DNA from: CAZTBB01 sp964611755 | GTDB taxonomy: Bacteria; Pseudomonadota; Alphaproteobacteria; Micavibrionales; Micavibrionaceae | Length of the DNA stretch: 64,000 nucleotides | NCBI GenBank assembly: GCA_964611755.1 | Contig: CAZTBB010000001.1 | Coordinates: forward strand, 75,928-139,927 | Reading direction: 5' to 3' | Shown here: piece after piece, positions 8,994-17,609 of the stretch | How positions within the stretch are numbered: position 1 is the stretch's first letter | Layout of the letters: each line of letters opens with the position of its first letter | The notes under the pieces: model-generated | What the model was told of the DNA's origin: nothing | Databases searched by the model: none | What the model saw: the letters and a program-made list of their open reading frames with translations, nothing else | Program-made: the position numbers and the translations under genes

Positions 8994-9662
8994 TTACAGG
9001 CCTTTCAATGTCATTTTTGCCGGGCCAATAAAGATCATCTTACGGTCTTGGCCAAATAATTTTAAGCCCTTGGCTTCAATTTGTCCCTCGGGCCCTTCGA
9101 CGAAGACGTCAAGGTCGCTCCAGACATCCTCGCTATCAATATCAATATGCATTTGATCGGTGCGCAAAATATAACCAAGATCATGACGAAGGCTGACATC
9201 CCCCTGAAGCAACAGGCGTTGCGTATCCTGTTCATAGGCACCTTGATTGGCCTCGGCGGTGATTTCTGATCCGCTGTTGAGTGTCATACTGGCGAGCGGG
9301 TTTTCAAGAATGACAAGATTTTCATTGCTTTCACCCTGAATGGCACGATCGGCGTAAATTGAAAATGGCTGACGCTTTTTGTCCGTGGTTTCAAATTGCG
9401 GGCGCAAAAGTTCATTTTTACCAATGCGGCGATCATGCAGGGGCGCATCGGCCTCGCTTTGAATTGTGTTGCTATCAAAATTCGGCCAGGTAAACAACAC
9501 GGCCACAATGGCCAGAGCAATGAGCGGCAAAACAAGGCGCACGCGCCGTATAAGCTTTGAGTATGAGAGGTTATAATCACGCGCTCCGCCATCAAGATGA
9601 CGGGTCAGGCGATGCAAACGTTCGTCTTTTTGCTGCTCTGTATCGGGCTGGTTCGTGCTCAT
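8994..9662 (-). CDS. lptC: LPS export protein LptC
   Basis: 222 residues from the ATG at 9662; the open frame extends to 9743 but that extension overlaps kdsD and looks non-coding. One membrane anchor lies near residues 42-60 (LVLPLIALAIVAVLFTW), followed by a periplasmic domain with the LptC pattern (PFSIYADRAIQ, LENPLASMTL, SGSEITAEANQGAY, LLLQGDVSL). LptC docks to the LptB2FG ABC transporter and hands LPS to LptA, which is encoded directly downstream. No strong Shine-Dalgarno precedes the chosen start, so the exact N-terminus is uncertain. Confidence 0.85.
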   Translation of the reverse strand: MSTNQPDTEQQKDERLHRLTRHLDGGARDYNLSYSKLIRRVRLVLPLIALAIVAVLFTWPNFDSNTIQSEADAPLHDRRIGKNELLRPQFETTDKKRQPFSIYADRAIQGESNENLVILENPLASMTLNSGSEITAEANQGAYEQDTQRLLLQGDVSLRHDLGYILRTDQMHIDIDSEDVWSDLDVFVEGPEGQIEAKGLKLFGQDRKMIFIGPAKMTLKGL

Positions 9663-9718
9663 GGGCGCATCATGCGTTGAAACGGTGCTTGCGGTCAATA
9701 AATTACAGGGGTGGTTAT

Positions 9719-10711
9719 TTAAACAATGCCGGCCTGAAGGCAATCTTGCAGACGGATCATGCCGGATAGCTGGCCTTGTTCATCGGTTACAAGCAGGCTG
9801 GTGAGATATTGCCCGGGTATTTTGGTCATGATGTCGAGGGCTTCTACGGCCAAGGCATCCCCTTTGATTGATTTTGGTGATGTCGACATAATTTCATGTG
9901 CTGGACGGCTGAGAAGATCGGAGCCCATGTGGCGTTTAAGATCACCATCCGTGATAATCCCCTTTAGAGCCTCTTGATCATCGAGAATAATCACAGCACC
10001 CATATTCTTTTCTGTCAGAACAAGAATGGCCTGATCCATCGTCATATCACCCGCAATGATTGGTAAATCATCACGCTTGATCATCAAATCAGAGACTTTT
10101 TGCAAGCGCTGGCCGAGTTTTCCGCCCGGGTGAAACACTTTAAACTGTTCAGGCGTCAGACCCATGCGGTCAAGCAAGGCTACGGCCAAAGCATCGCCAT
10201 AGGCCATCATCATGGTGGAGGAGGTTGTCGGTGCAAGGCCATTCGGGCAGGCTTCGGGCACTTTTGGCATCAGCAAAACCACATCGGCATGGCTGCCAAG
10301 CGTGCTGTTTTCATTGCTGGTCATGGCAATCAGTTGAATGCCGTAGCGCCGCGTATAGTGGATAAGGTCAGAGAGTTCGGCATTTTCACCGGAATTAGAG
10401 AGCATCAACACAATATCCGCCTCTGTAATCATGCCCATATCACCATGGCTGGCTTCACCGGGATGCACGAAATAAGACGGCGTTCCAGTGGAGGCCAGCG
10501 TGGCCGCAATCTTACGCGCGACATGGCCGCTTTTGCCAATGCCCGCAACAATTAAACGGCCATTGGCATGGCTGTCCTGGTCGCGTTTCATTGTATCGAT
10601 TATCTCAACGGCTTTTGAAAAACGCTCATCAATATGATCGGCCAGAACAGACAGGCCTTCAGCTTCCGTTTTCAGGGTTTTGATCGCGCTTTTAATATCG
10701 TTATGTGTCAT
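9719..10711 (-). CDS. kdsD: Arabinose-5-phosphate isomerase (KdsD/KpsF family)
   Basis: 330 residues: an N-terminal SIS domain (about 30-190) with IVAGIGKSGHVARK and LSNSGEN sugar-phosphate binding motifs, and two C-terminal CBS domains (about 205-330). The family converts ribulose 5-phosphate to arabinose 5-phosphate, the first committed step to Kdo for the LPS inner core. It shares an operon with lptC and lptA, placing Kdo supply and LPS export under joint control. It starts 17 bases downstream of rnd. Confidence 0.95.
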   Translation of the reverse strand: MTHNDIKSAIKTLKTEAEGLSVLADHIDERFSKAVEIIDTMKRDQDSHANGRLIVAGIGKSGHVARKIAATLASTGTPSYFVHPGEASHGDMGMITEADIVLMLSNSGENAELSDLIHYTRRYGIQLIAMTSNENSTLGSHADVVLLMPKVPEACPNGLAPTTSSTMMMAYGDALAVALLDRMGLTPEQFKVFHPGGKLGQRLQKVSDLMIKRDDLPIIAGDMTMDQAILVLTEKNMGAVIILDDQEALKGIITDGDLKRHMGSDLLSRPAHEIMSTSPKSIKGDALAVEALDIMTKIPGQYLTSLLVTDEQGQLSGMIRLQDCLQAGIV

Positions 10712-10728
10712 GGTGGAGCTGTTTTTCT

Positions 10729-11340
10729 TTAATGTTCAAACAGATCAATATTATTCCAACCCGCCAGATCAAGGGCTGCGCGGTGAGGCAAGAAATCAAA
10801 GCATGCTTGTGCAAGGTCTTGACGGCCCTCACGCTTTAGCATGATATCAAGCTTTTCTTTGAGCTTGTGCAGATGATAGACATCATCTGCAGCGTATTTT
10901 AACTGGTCGTCTGAGAGCTCTGCCGCACCCCAATCGGATGATTGATATTGTTTGTTGATATCGACACTGAGCAAATCACGGCAATTTTCACGCAGGCCAT
11001 GACGATCCGTGTATGTTCTGACCAATTTTGAAGCGGTGCGCGTGCAATAGACAGGCGCGCAGACAACATCCATGCAGGCCTTGATAATGGCAATATCAAA
11101 ACGGGCATAGTGGAAAATTTTTGTCACAGACGGATCGGTAAAAAGCGCGGCGAGATTAGGGGCATTGATTGTGCCCGGCTCGAATTTTACAATATGCGCA
11201 TGCCCGTCTCCGTTTGATAGCTGCACCAGGCAAAGGCGGTCACGCCCGAGATGAAGGCCTGTTGTTTCGGTATCAATCGCAACAAGCTTTCCAAGATCAA
11301 GGTCATCGGGAAGGTCGCCGTGGTAAAGAGTAATGCTCAT
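10729..11340 (-). CDS. RNase D-like 3'-5' exonuclease (short form)
   Basis: 203 residues made up of only the DEDDy exonuclease domain; the HRDC domains of E. coli RNase D (375 residues) are absent, as in many alphaproteobacterial versions. Catalytic residues are visible: AIDTETTGL (Asp and Glu of ExoI), FHYARFDIAI (Asp of ExoII) and KYAADDVYHL (Tyr-x3-Asp of ExoIII). It likely trims tRNA or other structured RNA 3' ends in the cytosol. It heads the operon that includes kdsD and the lpt genes. Confidence 0.88.
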   Translation of the reverse strand: MSITLYHGDLPDDLDLGKLVAIDTETTGLHLGRDRLCLVQLSNGDGHAHIVKFEPGTINAPNLAALFTDPSVTKIFHYARFDIAIIKACMDVVCAPVYCTRTASKLVRTYTDRHGLRENCRDLLSVDINKQYQSSDWGAAELSDDQLKYAADDVYHLHKLKEKLDIMLKREGRQDLAQACFDFLPHRAALDLAGWNNIDLFEH

Positions 11341-11554
11341 AATGGGTATACGCTTTTATGTGTTTCAATCGTTTCAATTAAAAACAGGCGCTGTTAAAAC
11401 ACGCGTTTTTTGCAGTGCCGTTATAACAGCTTTGTCTAAAGAATAATCCCTGAAAAGTCAAACCTTTGAGGATGTATGGGAATGAAACCTGTTTTTCTCG
11501 TGACTTTTGGGGGATTGCGTTTATCATTTAATGAGTTATGCGAAAGGTCTTGGC

Positions 11555-12379
11555 ATGAAAATCCTGATTTTGGCACCGGAATCCGAACAAAGTGAGCGTA
11601 TGAAAGAGACGCTCACCGGTAAGCAGCATGATGTGCAAATTGTGGCGAATAAGGATCAGCTGGTGGAGCGCGTATCCCAAGAGGCTTTTGATGTGGTCAT
11701 GATTGACCCTGCCCCTGCGCCGTCCGCGGTTGATATTGTTGCCCAGGCCAAAAGACGCACGAAAAAATTTCTGTATTACTTTTTGCTGTCTGCCAATGCG
11801 TCCCGTGAAGACGCGCTTAAAGACGGGGTCAATGAGTTGTTATCGCCGGCCGGATTTGATCAAGATATTGATCAAAAATTGGCCGATGCTCGCCATTTTC
11901 TTGATTTGGTCGAGCGCATTGGTAATGAAAGCGAGGATTTCCCAAGTGCGGGTGGTGTGATTGCCAAATCGGCCTTTAACCAGCTTTTCCTCTCGTCGAT
12001 TGATCGGGCGGAACGATACGGGGAGCGCAGTTTTGTCTTGTTTATCTCCCTAAGTAACTATCAGGAAATTATTGATATGGATGGCCCCTATGCCAGTGAG
12101 CATGCGGTGGCGCACCTCTCCAAGTTTTTGGTTCGTATTCGCAGGCAATCCGATATTATCGGACAAACCGCAAAGAACGAATTTGCCTTGCTCTTGCAGA
12201 GGCCGAATTATGAAACCGAGCCGATGGATGCGGCCAATCGTTTTGGCGATACGCTGGAGGCGTGGGAGGATGCCGATGCATTCAGCATGTCGCCCATGGA
12301 ATTTAGTGTTTCTCTTGTGGATTTGCCAAATGGATCGCAGGTTGTGAAGCATCGCATCCATAAAGAGCGTTCCGTCTAG
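11555..12379 (+). CDS. Degenerate receiver plus degenerate GGDEF-fold protein
   Basis: 274 residues from the ATG at 11555, which has AAAGG eight bases upstream (an ATG at 11531 is possible). Residues 1-120 have the receiver fold with Asp51 in VVMIDPAP, but the acidic pair near the N-terminus (LAPESE) and the conserved Lys region (LLSPAGF) deviate. Residues 140-265 follow the GGDEF-domain layout: DRAERYGERSFVLFISL, then SDIIGQTAKNEFALLL, where AKNEF stands in place of GGDEF. Cyclase activity is therefore unlikely; a signalling scaffold or c-di-GMP/nucleotide sensor is possible. It lies between the LPS operon and the polysaccharide export operon, in the latter's direction. Confidence 0.7.
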   Translation: MKILILAPESEQSERMKETLTGKQHDVQIVANKDQLVERVSQEAFDVVMIDPAPAPSAVDIVAQAKRRTKKFLYYFLLSANASREDALKDGVNELLSPAGFDQDIDQKLADARHFLDLVERIGNESEDFPSAGGVIAKSAFNQLFLSSIDRAERYGERSFVLFISLSNYQEIIDMDGPYASEHAVAHLSKFLVRIRRQSDIIGQTAKNEFALLLQRPNYETEPMDAANRFGDTLEAWEDADAFSMSPMEFSVSLVDLPNGSQVVKHRIHKERSV

Positions 12380-12558
12380 GATTTGCTTTTGGGTTCTGAA
12401 GAATCGGCCGCTAGCAAATTTTGGGGGACTCTTTCAAGGCCTTTCATGAAAAATTAACAGTTAATTATTGTCAGTTTTCGATTTTATCCGTATCATTATC
12501 CATGAAGTTATTACTTTAACTCTTCTTGGCCCGTTCTGGGCAATCAAAATTCGGTCCG

Positions 12559-13359
12559 ATGTTTTTGAAAAAATATTTTCGTTTTGCACTTTTATTAAGC
12601 CTGTTTTCCGGGCTCGTTTTGCTGTCCGCAAATGCAATGTCATCAAAGGATGCGTCTCATTCAAGCACATCTGAAATTTTGCTGGGCGGGCATGGTCATA
12701 TTGCTCAGGATACGGCCCATGCGGATCACGGGAACAAGCCTTCTGAAGGCGAAAAAACATATGAAGCGCAGGCGAATCATGATTCGAATCACATCAAGAA
12801 AAATGCAAGTTATGAAAAAGGCGTGGAGCATATTGTCCATGAGCTGACCTCTATACAGCCCGAGGAATCCGCGCCCATCGTTGAACAAATGCCTCCTGTG
12901 AAAGGTTATATGCTGGGGGCAGGTGATGCGCTGCGCGTCATTGTTTACGGTGAACCGCAGCTGACCAGCAAGTTTAAGGTCTCGGATACAGGGACAATTG
13001 CGATGCCACTGATCGGGCAGGTTGATGTGGGCGGTTTAACGATCTCTGAGGCCGAAAAGATGATCGTTGCGCGTTTGCGTGATGGCTACATACGTGATCC
13101 AAAAGTCAGTGTAGAGGTCGATGAATATCGCTCATTCTATATTTTGGGAGAAGTGCGTGAGCCGGGCGTTTATGAATATAAGGCCGGGATGAATATATTG
13201 AATGCCGTCGCCATAGCTGGTGGTTATACCTATCGTGCCAATAAGGGCGAGATGGAGCTTTTATCACCGGATCAGGGGCAAAATTCCGTTATTGATGTAC
13301 CGCCGACCAGTGAGGTTCACCCGGGGGACATCATTTTAATCAAAGAGAGATTTTTCTAA
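12559..13359 (+). CDS. Polysaccharide export outer-membrane protein (Wza/GumB family) with His-rich linker
   Basis: 266 residues from the ATG at 12559. A signal peptide (residues 1-26, ending SANA) is followed by an unusual ~75-residue linker with about nine histidines (GGHGHI, HADHG, ANHDSNH) and then the Poly_export domain (YMLGAGDALRVIVYGEP) and a SLBB domain (FYILGEVREPGVYEY). These proteins form the periplasmic and outer-membrane channel for capsule or exopolysaccharide. There is no lipobox, unlike E. coli Wza. Fifteen bases separate it from the Wzc-like gene. The open frame begins earlier with TTG 12526, but the signal peptide fits 12559. Confidence 0.88.
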   Translation: MFLKKYFRFALLLSLFSGLVLLSANAMSSKDASHSSTSEILLGGHGHIAQDTAHADHGNKPSEGEKTYEAQANHDSNHIKKNASYEKGVEHIVHELTSIQPEESAPIVEQMPPVKGYMLGAGDALRVIVYGEPQLTSKFKVSDTGTIAMPLIGQVDVGGLTISEAEKMIVARLRDGYIRDPKVSVEVDEYRSFYILGEVREPGVYEYKAGMNILNAVAIAGGYTYRANKGEMELLSPDQGQNSVIDVPPTSEVHPGDIILIKERFF

Positions 13360-13374
13360 GGGAGGGTCATAGAT

Positions 13375-15660
13375 ATGAGTGAAGCACATATTAATCAAAC
13401 CCTTCATCAAGGTGGGTCTGGACAGGGAGGTTCATCGTCTCTTTTTGAAGAAAGCCACAACATCGACGTTGATGTCCGCGATCTTTTCTTAACGCTTTGG
13501 CGCCGTAAGATGGTGATTATGGGTATTTTGATCATTGGCCTTGTGCTGGCTATGGTCGCGCTCAGCTTTATTACGCCAAAATATACAGCAAGAGCTTTGG
13601 TTTTGATTGAGGCGGAGACCGGATTGCCGCAATCGGAAGAGCTGCGGGCGCTTATTTCAAATATCAGGCTCGATTCCACTTTCATTCTGAGTGAAATTGA
13701 AGTTATCCGCTCGCGAACAACGGCACGCAATGTTGTGAACCGTTTGAATTTGATGAACGATCCGGAATTCAATAGATATCTCGCCCAAATGGCAATGCAA
13801 AAAGCCGATGATGCCGATAACCCGTTGCAAGATGCAAGCAAGGCTGTCTTTAAAAACCTGAATCTTTACAATGAGGGCATTAAAAACCTTCCGGCGGAAT
13901 ATATCGAAATACAGGAAGAAGATGTCATCACCCGTTTTCTCGAGAATCTTCAGGTGCGCTCCGTACCGGGCTCTAACGCTGTGCAGATTCAATACCAATC
14001 CACCGACCCCAAGAAGGCTGCTTTGATTGCCAATACAGTTGCGGATGTGTTCATTGAGCAACGTCTGGAAGAAAAGTTCAGCGCAACACAAAAACTAACG
14101 GATTGGCTGGATAAGCGATTAAAAGATCTGCGTGAGCAGGTTAGAAATGCCGAAGCCGAAGTCCAGCGATATAAAGCAAAACAGGATTTGATGGAAGGTG
14201 CCCGCACAGTGGCATCGGTTGAACAACTCTCACAGTTGAATGCGGAGCTTGTTCAAGCCAAGGCCAAAACTGCGGAAGCGGAAGCGCGCCTCAGCCAGGT
14301 TAGAAATTTGTCTAAAAACCCGGAGAAAATCGAGACTGTGGCTGAAATCGTAAATTCTCCGCTTATTCAAAATTTTAAGCGCGATGAAGCCCGCATGGCA
14401 CAGCAGCTTGCCGATCTATCCCAGCGTTATGGTGAACGTCATCCTGATATTATCAAACTGCGTGAGGAATTATCGGATTTGCGTGCTGTTATGCTGGATG
14501 AGATGCAAAAAATCGCCAGCAGTTTGGAGCATGAATTGCGCGTGGCGCGTGCACGTGAAATGGCCTTGGAAGAAGGCATCGCCGAAATCGAGAATGTTCG
14601 TTTAAAAGAAGACGTTGCCATGATCCGCTTGCGCGAGCTTGAGCGTGAAGCTGCATCAAGCCGTTTGATTTTTGATAAGTTTTTGGCGACCTATAAGCGA
14701 TCCGATGATCAAGAAGAATTGCAAGAAGCCGAAGCCCGCATCATTTCCTATGCGGCTGTGCCGACCAGCCCGTCATATCCTGATCGTTTGCTATTGCTGA
14801 GTTTGTCATCTGCTATTTCTTTGTTTATCGGCCTTGGCTTTGCCTTCTTGTTAGAGAAGCTGGATAACAGCTTTAGAAGCGCCAACCAGCTGGAGAGAAC
14901 CGTGGGTTATCCATGTTATGCCCTGATCCCGAGTGTTGAAAATATGCCGCAAAAAGATGTGGTAAACTTTATCCTGAAGCGACCCTCTTCAACTGTGGCC
15001 GAAGCTGTGCGGACTTTGCGCATGGTCTTGAATTTACGCCCGCCAAAATCTGGCATTAAGCCAAAGGTGGTTACGATCACATCATCTTTCCCGGGTGAAG
15101 GGAAGACGACATTATCTTGCTGGATTGGTCGATTGGCGGCTAAATCAGGTGAAAAAGTTATCGTGATTGATGGGGATTTACGCCGTCCAACAGTTCATAG
15201 AGCGATGGGCCGCGGCAATGATACGAGTATTGTAGACTTTTTGACGGGTAAGTTATCATTGGATGATATTATCCAGACAGATGATCCATCCGGTGTGCAT
15301 GTTATTTGTGCAAAGTCAGTTCCGAATAGTGCGCTTGATCTGATCTCATCAGATCGTATGTCCAAGCTGGTTGATTCATTAAAGCAAGTCTATGATCTTG
15401 TAATTATTGACTCGCCGGCCTGTCTGGCCGTATCCGATGCGCGTGTGTTGGCAAAGTTATCGGACCAGACTGTGTATGCTGTGGCCTGGGATCGAACGCC
15501 GCGTGAAGTTGTTATGGGCGGTGTTAAGCAATTTACTGATATGGGTTACGACCCGCTGGCCTTTGTCCTTACCAATGTAGATGTTAAGCGCCATGTCAAA
15601 TATGGTTATGGCGATACAATTTATTATTACGGGCGCTACAAAGAATATTATACGGAATAG
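13375..15660 (+). CDS. Polysaccharide co-polymerase / tyrosine autokinase (Wzc/GumC family)
   Basis: 761 residues. A Wzz domain is bracketed by two membrane segments (about 46-66 and 470-490) with a long periplasmic coiled coil between. The C-terminal BY-kinase has Walker A PGEGKTTLS (near 576), Walker A' VIVIDGDLRRPT (near 600) and Walker B VIIDSPA. The last 20 residues are tyrosine-rich (GDTIYYYGRYKEYYTE), the autophosphorylation cluster of this family. It controls chain length and polymer export with the Wza-like protein. GGGAGG precedes the ATG. No matching low-molecular-weight phosphatase is present in the window. Confidence 0.93.
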   Translation: MSEAHINQTLHQGGSGQGGSSSLFEESHNIDVDVRDLFLTLWRRKMVIMGILIIGLVLAMVALSFITPKYTARALVLIEAETGLPQSEELRALISNIRLDSTFILSEIEVIRSRTTARNVVNRLNLMNDPEFNRYLAQMAMQKADDADNPLQDASKAVFKNLNLYNEGIKNLPAEYIEIQEEDVITRFLENLQVRSVPGSNAVQIQYQSTDPKKAALIANTVADVFIEQRLEEKFSATQKLTDWLDKRLKDLREQVRNAEAEVQRYKAKQDLMEGARTVASVEQLSQLNAELVQAKAKTAEAEARLSQVRNLSKNPEKIETVAEIVNSPLIQNFKRDEARMAQQLADLSQRYGERHPDIIKLREELSDLRAVMLDEMQKIASSLEHELRVARAREMALEEGIAEIENVRLKEDVAMIRLRELEREAASSRLIFDKFLATYKRSDDQEELQEAEARIISYAAVPTSPSYPDRLLLLSLSSAISLFIGLGFAFLLEKLDNSFRSANQLERTVGYPCYALIPSVENMPQKDVVNFILKRPSSTVAEAVRTLRMVLNLRPPKSGIKPKVVTITSSFPGEGKTTLSCWIGRLAAKSGEKVIVIDGDLRRPTVHRAMGRGNDTSIVDFLTGKLSLDDIIQTDDPSGVHVICAKSVPNSALDLISSDRMSKLVDSLKQVYDLVIIDSPACLAVSDARVLAKLSDQTVYAVAWDRTPREVVMGGVKQFTDMGYDPLAFVLTNVDVKRHVKYGYGDTIYYYGRYKEYYTE

Positions 15661-15719
15661 GTAATTCTGTAATTCTGGCCAAAGACGATATCGGTTTGGC
15701 ACGTGTAAAGAATAAGATC

Positions 15720-16079
15720 ATGGACATTGCACATAAAATCGGTCTTGGTATCACCCTATCCATTGCTCTTATGAGCGTAGTTTTTGCGCTCTTCCTTATT
15801 TTCTATCAAACACCCAAAGAACGTGCGCATGATTACAGCGCAGTTGCTGTTTTGTATTTAACAAAAGCCGGAGAAGAAAAAGACGCGTCTCTTGCCCTGT
15901 CCTACTATGATCAGGGATTGCAAGCCTCGCGTCATGCATTGGCGCACAGCCCTTTTGATTATGTGCTATGGGGCCGCCATATCGGTTATTTAAAGATGGT
16001 TGACCAGCAAGATCAAGAAGCCTATCAGGTTCTGAAAATTCTGCATCGTTTGCATCCGCATAGGGATACGCGGCCATGA
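15720..16079 (+). CDS. Unrecognised single-pass membrane protein in the export operon
   Basis: 119 residues from the ATG at 15720; a TTG at 15696 in the same frame is possible. One membrane segment (about 10-33, GITLSIALMSVVFALFLIFY) is followed by a helical, TPR-like soluble part with Ala/Leu/Tyr repeats (LALSYYDQGLQASRHALAHSP, broken here to its first twenty residues would still show the helix pattern) probably facing the periplasm. It follows the Wzc-like gene by 59 bases and its stop overlaps the next start (ATGA), so it is translationally coupled to the next membrane protein. I know no family for it; the context suggests a role in polysaccharide synthesis or export. Confidence 0.65.
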   Translation: MDIAHKIGLGITLSIALMSVVFALFLIFYQTPKERAHDYSAVAVLYLTKAGEEKDASLALSYYDQGLQASRHALAHSPFDYVLWGRHIGYLKMVDQQDQEAYQVLKILHRLHPHRDTRP

Positions 16080-17098
16080 ATAAAACGGAGTTTAAGAATT
16101 TTGTTGGTCAGTTGGCGTTTTTGCTTTTGCTGACTATCACGTTTTTTGTTTTGTTTTTTGAACAAAAAGGAGACGTCCATGTCATGGGTGTTCTCTTGCT
16201 TGGCTGGAGTGGTTTTTTATTGCTCCGGGTGTTGTGGCTTGGTGACGTGGTGCGCTTTACGTCTTTGGTGATCCGCAAAAAGCAAAAAGAATCTCTTCCC
16301 GTCTCCTTATTACGAGAAATGAATCATAAAAAAATGTCCAAACAGGTTAAGGATGGTCTGAGGCCATTTAATGTGTTGAATATGGCCTTGTTTATGTTGG
16401 CTGGCGGCTATGTGATCTGGATGGTGATGAGTGCGCTAAACCCGATTATTGATACTCAATATTTAGAGTTAATGCGCGAAATTCATCTGTATTTTTCGGG
16501 ACATAATTTAAAGGCCATGGATATGATGAATATCAATTCTATGGTCTCTAAAATTCCTGCAGTGCTGATGACAATGTTTTGTTTTTTCTTGAGCCAGAGC
16601 TACTCGAATAATCGCTCGGAGTACAAAGTTGTATTGAAAATCACGGCTGCCCTGTTTGTATTTTACCTGATGAGCATGATTTGGAGCATGCAGATCATGC
16701 CGATTGATATGGGCAGTTACCGCGTGAGTTGGCATGGCTATGGCTCCGGGCATACAAATACATTATTGAGCATTGGCCTTCTCCCCGATCAGCAATATTC
16801 ATCGATGCAGTTGCGGCTATTATCGCTAGGCTTGCCCGCTGCCCTTCTCTTATACGGCATAGGCCTTCTGATAGGCCTTAGCTTTATTCTCTCATTGGTT
16901 CGGCTCCATCATCAACAAAGCCTTTATGCCGGGCTTGGCCTTGTTGTGCTGACCATGATGCTTGCTGTCGATAATTTCGTAGCCCATGACCCGCAGCTTT
17001 GCTGCTTCTGGTTTATTTCATGGAGCTTGCTAGCCTGTCTACAGGTCTTTGCCCGTAAGCGAGGCCAACGCATTTATCGTATGCATATGGGGATATAG
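16076..17098 (+). CDS. Unrecognised polytopic membrane protein in the export operon
   Basis: 340 residues with about seven hydrophobic segments: two near the N-terminus (about 10-55), one near 108-125, two around 160-210 and two near the C-terminus (about 255-315). Between helices two and three is a basic cytoplasmic-type stretch (IRKKQKESLPV, NHKKMSKQVKDG). A loop around 125-155 and the segment SWHGYGSGHTNT are likely periplasmic. It overlaps the preceding gene by four bases and is followed by a terminator, so it closes the wza-wzc-like operon. The sequence resembles no polymerase or flippase I can name. Confidence 0.65.
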   Translation: MNKTEFKNFVGQLAFLLLLTITFFVLFFEQKGDVHVMGVLLLGWSGFLLLRVLWLGDVVRFTSLVIRKKQKESLPVSLLREMNHKKMSKQVKDGLRPFNVLNMALFMLAGGYVIWMVMSALNPIIDTQYLELMREIHLYFSGHNLKAMDMMNINSMVSKIPAVLMTMFCFFLSQSYSNNRSEYKVVLKITAALFVFYLMSMIWSMQIMPIDMGSYRVSWHGYGSGHTNTLLSIGLLPDQQYSSMQLRLLSLGLPAALLLYGIGLLIGLSFILSLVRLHHQQSLYAGLGLVVLTMMLAVDNFVAHDPQLCCFWFISWSLLACLQVFARKRGQRIYRMHMGI

Positions 17099-17181
17099 GA
17101 ATAAAATCCTTGACATGTTCGGCGGAGTGTGGAACTCTGAAGTCAATCAACAGCACGAGTCTGTTTAAAATTTTTTACCCC

Positions 17182-17219
17182 AGCGCCCAAGCCGGAATTT
17201 GGTTTGAGGCGCTTTTTTT
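17182..17219 (+). terminator. Probable terminator of the polysaccharide export operon
   Basis: AGCGCC (17182-17187) pairs with GGCGCT (17208-17213), with a short extension (CAA with TTG) and a loop containing GCCGGAATTTGG, followed by seven T residues. It lies 84 bases after the membrane-protein stop and before the next gene's ribosome site. Confidence 0.65.
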
Positions 17220-17261
17220 ATGGCCTCATTCATTTCATCAGATCAAAGGAGATTAAAAACG

Positions 17262-17597
17262 ATGACAACACTTCTTCCAATCGATTCCGACAATAACCCT
17301 ATTCCGGCTTTGCGCCTCAAAAATAATGGTGCGCATTCAATCAATGTTAGCGCAACATCAGCGCGCAATAGCGTTGCTTTTGATACAAACACAAAAATCG
17401 TCAGCCTCTATGCAACTGTGCCTGTTTATTTGGCGCTTGGCGATAACACGGCAAGTGCAACAAGCGCAGATCATTACTTTCCGGCCGGTGTGTATTACGA
17501 CATTGCTATTGGTGATGAGCGCAGCGGTCAGGCAACACATATCGCGGCAATACGCGCAGAGGGTGATGGCACGCTTTATATTTCAGAAAAACAATAG
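17262..17597 (+). CDS. Unrecognised small beta-rich protein
   Basis: 111 residues from the ATG at 17262, chosen because AAAGGAG lies ten bases upstream; the frame is open back to 17220. The sequence alternates polar and hydrophobic residues (ALRLKNNGAHSINV, TKIVSLYATVPVYLALGD, ATHIAAIRAEGDGTLYI) and has no signal peptide, membrane segment or cysteine, suggesting a compact beta-sandwich. Small proteins of this general pattern are seen in phage structural gene clusters, but no other phage gene is here. It is converged upon by recR. Function unknown. Confidence 0.6.
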   Translation: MTTLLPIDSDNNPIPALRLKNNGAHSINVSATSARNSVAFDTNTKIVSLYATVPVYLALGDNTASATSADHYFPAGVYYDIAIGDERSGQATHIAAIRAEGDGTLYISEKQ

Positions 17598-17609
17598 TCG
17601 AATAGTATC

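Noticed and set aside
15690..15720. TGGCAC near 15695 as a sigma-54 -24 element
   Set aside because: No GC at the matching -12 position and it lies within a coding/operon junction, so it is a chance match.
17101..17181. Possible small RNA between the export operon and its terminator
   Set aside because: TTGACA at 17110 has no good -10 box at the right spacing and the following sequence matches no RNA family I know; the hairpin is better read as the operon terminator.
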